Assembly: GCA_003222535.1 (NCBI GenBank)
Contig: QHWJ01000332.1
Coordinates: 1 to 60,882 of the forward strand
DNA: 60,882 nt
Source: Acidobacteriota bacterium
GTDB taxonomy: Bacteria > Acidobacteriota > Vicinamibacteria > Vicinamibacterales > CAVVIG01
Reading direction: 5' to 3'
The translations under genes and the position numbers were made by a program. The notes beneath the pieces were generated by a model. That model ran no database searches. It was not told where the DNA came from and worked only from the letters and a program-made list of their open reading frames with translations. Positions 59,064 through 60,882 of the stretch are shown here, piece by piece. How positions within the stretch are numbered: position 1 is the stretch's first letter; the number at the start of each line of letters is the position of its first letter.

Positions 59064-60322
59064 CCCGATTCTTCGAACGGCCGCTCCGGATGCATCGTGG
59101 GGGCCAGGATCGCGCCAAGGAGAAGAAATCCCAGCGATCCAACGAACGGCAACTGCCAGTTCGTGGTCCTGTCGATGATGAACCCGAACGCGATCGGCGA
59201 CAGGATCGCGGCCAGCGCGGAGCCTGTGTTCATCATCCCCGCAGCGGTGCCCGAAAACTTCCCCGCGATGTCCATCGGGATCGACCACATCGGCCCGATC
59301 ACGAGCTCGGCGAAGAAGAATGCCGCGCCGAGCGACAGGATGATCAAGACGAGGTCGTGGGTGAGGAAGACCGGCAACAGGCAGACGAATGAGCCGAGGA
59401 ATCCCATCATCACCACATTCCGGCGCGCTTTTTGAAGATCGCCCGTGCGATGCAGGACGCGATCGCTGACGACGCCGCCGAGATAGTCGCCGACGACACC
59501 GGCGAAGAACACTGCCGATGCGAAGAGCGCAGATTGCCCCAGCTGGTAGTGGTACTCGTGCAGGAAGTACGACGGCAGCCACGTCAGATACAGCCACAGC
59601 GTCCAGCCATAGCAGAAGTACACGATCGTCACCGGCAGCATCCGGCGCGTGAGCCGCCGCCAGGGCACCCGTGGGCGCGCGGTGGTCGAGGCGAGGCCGC
59701 GATTCGGCAGGCGCTCGAGCTCGTCACGTGTGATGCCGGGATGGTCGGCCGGCAGATCCCGGTAGTACCAGACCCACACGATCACCCACACGAGACTGCA
59801 GCAGCCGAGCACGACGAAGGAGCCGCGCCACGTCACGAGCGCGATCAGCCACGCGACGATGGGTGGCGTGATGAAGTTGCCGAAACGTGCGAAGGCGTGC
59901 GTGAGGCCCTGTGCGAAGCCGCGGCGATCGGGCGGCGTCCAGCTCTGCATCGCTCGCGTCGCGACCGGAAACGTTGCGCCTTCGCCGACCCCGAGCATCA
60001 CCCGCACCAGAAAGAGCATCATCAGGCTGCTGGCGGCGCCGGTGAGAATTGTGGCGGCGGCCCAGATCACGCCGCAGACGAAGAGGGTCAGGCGCGGGCC
60101 GAAACGATCGCCGACCCAGCCGCCGAACACCTGGAAGAGCAGGTACGGATAGCCGAACGCGGAGAGGACCAGCCCGAGCCTCGTGTTCGACAGCGACAGC
60201 TCACGTCTGATCTCCGGCGCGGCGGTTGCGATGTTCACGCGATCGACGTACGTGATCAGGTACATCACGCACAGCAGCCCGAGGACGACGGACGTCGGTG
60301 GCGGGCCTTTGAATTTCATCAT
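59036..60322 (-). CDS. MFS transporter, anion:cation symporter-like
   Basis: 428 aa, 12 membrane segments. The start VLGLLCVMYLITYVDRVNIA, then TAAPEIRRELSLSNTRLGLV, is typical of the ACS family (hexuronate, glucarate and phthalate carriers). Loop motif GGWVGDRFGPRLTLFVCGVI, then RVMLGVGEGATFPVATRAMQ, WTPPDRRGFAQGLTHAFARF and a mid-loop YRDLPADHPGITRDELERL (NPxDHPxxxxxE motif). Likely imports a sugar acid or aromatic acid with protons. An adjacent ATG at 60319 is equally possible as start. The last seven codons lie in the GGTAATC array. Confidence 0.88.
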   Translation of the reverse strand: MMKFKGPPPTSVVLGLLCVMYLITYVDRVNIATAAPEIRRELSLSNTRLGLVLSAFGYPYLLFQVFGGWVGDRFGPRLTLFVCGVIWAAATILTGAASSLMMLFLVRVMLGVGEGATFPVATRAMQSWTPPDRRGFAQGLTHAFARFGNFITPPIVAWLIALVTWRGSFVVLGCCSLVWVIVWVWYYRDLPADHPGITRDELERLPNRGLASTTARPRVPWRRLTRRMLPVTIVYFCYGWTLWLYLTWLPSYFLHEYHYQLGQSALFASAVFFAGVVGDYLGGVVSDRVLHRTGDLQKARRNVVMMGFLGSFVCLLPVFLTHDLVLIILSLGAAFFFAELVIGPMWSIPMDIAGKFSGTAAGMMNTGSALAAILSPIAFGFIIDRTTNWQLPFVGSLGFLLLGAILAPTMHPERPFEESGESSNLVIW

Positions 60323-60333
60323 CGGAGCGGCTC

Positions 60334-60443
60334 CAGCAGCCCGTGGTGCAACTCCATCTGCATTCGAGCGGCGCTGCATCCCTCCTCCACCCCAACGCGG
60401 CTGCCGCGTTGGGGACCCGGCCGTGGCGGCGTTGCTCCTCCCT
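60334..60443. repeat. Inverted long repeat with palindromic core, right copy
   Basis: Inverse of 25-132. The core at 60390-60414 is CCCCAACGCGG-CTG-CCGCGTTGGGG. Flanks GATGCAG, TTGCACCACGGGCTGCT and GGAGGAGCAACGC are shared. A further direct piece, TTGCACCACGGACTGCTAGA, lies at 60516-60537. Confidence 0.75.
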
Positions 60444-60615
60444 CACATACTACCGGTATGCTCGGTCGTCGCGCCTTGCCAGCCGGGCGCATCGCGGCTC
60501 TCGGTGCAACGATGGACTTGCACCACGGACTGCTAGACTACCTCATGAATATCGACAAGTGGCCGATACCGGTCTCTTTGTCTCCGAGCCGGACGCAACT
60601 CGATCCGAGGAACAA

Positions 60616-60692
60616 TTCGGAATTAGGAAGGAGGAATTTGGAATTCGTGCCCGCATTCCAACTTCACAATTCCAAATTCCAAATTTCCACCC
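60616..60692. repeat. Inverted array of GGAATT(T) units
   Basis: Left: TTCGGAATTAGGAAGGAGG and AATTTGGAATTC. Right: CAATTCCAAATTCCAAATTTCC. No gene in 60323-60719. Confidence 0.75.
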
Positions 60693-60719
60693 CGCATATG
60701 TCGGGCGACCCATTCAGGT

Positions 60720-60882
60720 TCACCCGATCAACGATCGCAGCAGCTGCGCGGGGTGCATGGCGCGGATGCCGGTGAAATGCGCGACCTGCTCCCGGCACGA
60801 CGTGCCGGGTGCGACGAGCACCGCGCTGGCCGTCATCGCGCGTGCCGCGGGCAGCAATCGACGCTCGCCGATCTGTCGAGAC
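60720..60882 (-). CDS. 3' end of an FAD/Fe-S oxidoreductase (GlcD/Dld-like), partial
   Basis: Fifty-four codons at the window edge: RRLLPAARAMTASAVLVAPG, TSCREQVAHFTGIRAMHPAQ and LLRSLIG, then a stop. The piece VxAPGxSCRxQxAHxTGxxAxHPAxLL is the last cluster-binding motif of the CCG/Fe-S domain at the C-terminus of FAD-linked oxidases such as large D-lactate or glycolate dehydrogenases. The catalytic part lies outside the window. Confidence 0.65.
   Translation of the reverse strand, partial: SRQIGERRLLPAARAMTASAVLVAPGTSCREQVAHFTGIRAMHPAQLLRSLIG

Noticed and set aside
25-60443. The 60-kb interval as a composite transposon bounded by inverted repeats
   Set aside because: No transposase or integrase gene was found inside and no target duplication is visible; the repeats look like members of an intergenic family.
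1-60882. tRNA, rRNA or riboswitch genes
   Set aside because: Scanned for cloverleaf-type ends, rRNA-conserved stretches and common riboswitch cores in the gaps; none was recognised by eye.

Overview
The window looks like a chromosomal segment of a high-GC, soil-type Acidobacteriota, most likely class Vicinamibacteria. This is inferred from three large MacB/FtsX-type orphan permeases (two linked to PadR regulator remnants), the high GC content, the mix of peptidase, quinoprotein and oxidoreductase genes, and the dense population of short intergenic palindromes. No rRNA, tRNA, CRISPR array or complete insertion sequence was seen.

Layout. 1-6.2 kb: GAF-domain membrane protein, secreted gamma-glutamyltransferase, sorbosone-dehydrogenase-like protein, Uma2 nuclease and small unknowns. 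6.2-14.9 kb, minus strand: a 2-oxoacid:ferredoxin oxidoreductase cluster (gamma, a GltD-like flavoprotein fused to ferredoxin, alpha, beta) preceded by a Cdc48/VAT-like AAA ATPase and followed by a single-domain response regulator. 15-21 kb, plus strand: FadR-type regulator, an unknown gene carrying an in-frame repeat insertion, a membrane protein, a frameshifted YdeI-like gene and an ADOP-type permease. 20.9-21.6 kb: a graveyard of gene fragments. 21.7-23.2 kb: winged-helix/TPR regulator.

23.2-34.7 kb, minus strand: the most interesting region, a tightly packed nine-gene operon. In transcription order it encodes a fatty-acid desaturase-like di-iron protein, a CDP-archaeol-synthase-like cytidylyltransferase, a PEP-synthase/rifampin-phosphotransferase-like enzyme, a UbiA-like prenyltransferase, a methyltransferase, a PlsC acyltransferase, a fatty-acyl-AMP ligase, an ACP/thioester reductase/APH-kinase fusion, and a CDP-alcohol phosphatidyltransferase. 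Together these could activate a fatty acid, load it on a carrier protein, reduce it and install it in a phospholipid-like product. I infer a pathway for an unusual (possibly ether-type) lipid.

35-44.9 kb: Phd/VapC toxin-antitoxin pair, Tat-exported amidase, a truncated PadR/permease pair, a PQQ dehydrogenase with its cytochrome c, an oxalate/formate-type MFS antiporter, an acyl-CoA-synthetase remnant and a broken gamma-glutamyltransferase. 45-53.2 kb: serine-glyoxylate-type aminotransferase, amidase, PadR-region remnants, a permease, CaiB-type CoA-transferase and enoyl-CoA hydratase. 53.4-57.5 kb: a four-gene AttEFGH-like ABC export operon ending in a membrane-anchored CrtC/AttH-fold protein. 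57.8-60.9 kb: DUF4143 ATPase, MFS transporter and the 3' end of an FAD/Fe-S oxidoreductase.

A second theme is repeats. Many gene junctions carry arrays of a 7-10-nt unit followed by an inverted array of the same unit, with a different unit at each site. Other palindrome families recur across the window, and two of the repeats sit in frame inside genes. Several genes also take their C-terminal codons and stop from such arrays. Small duplications (16.63-16.92 kb against 21.30-21.41 kb and 40.4 kb) and truncated genes point to repeated illegitimate recombination.
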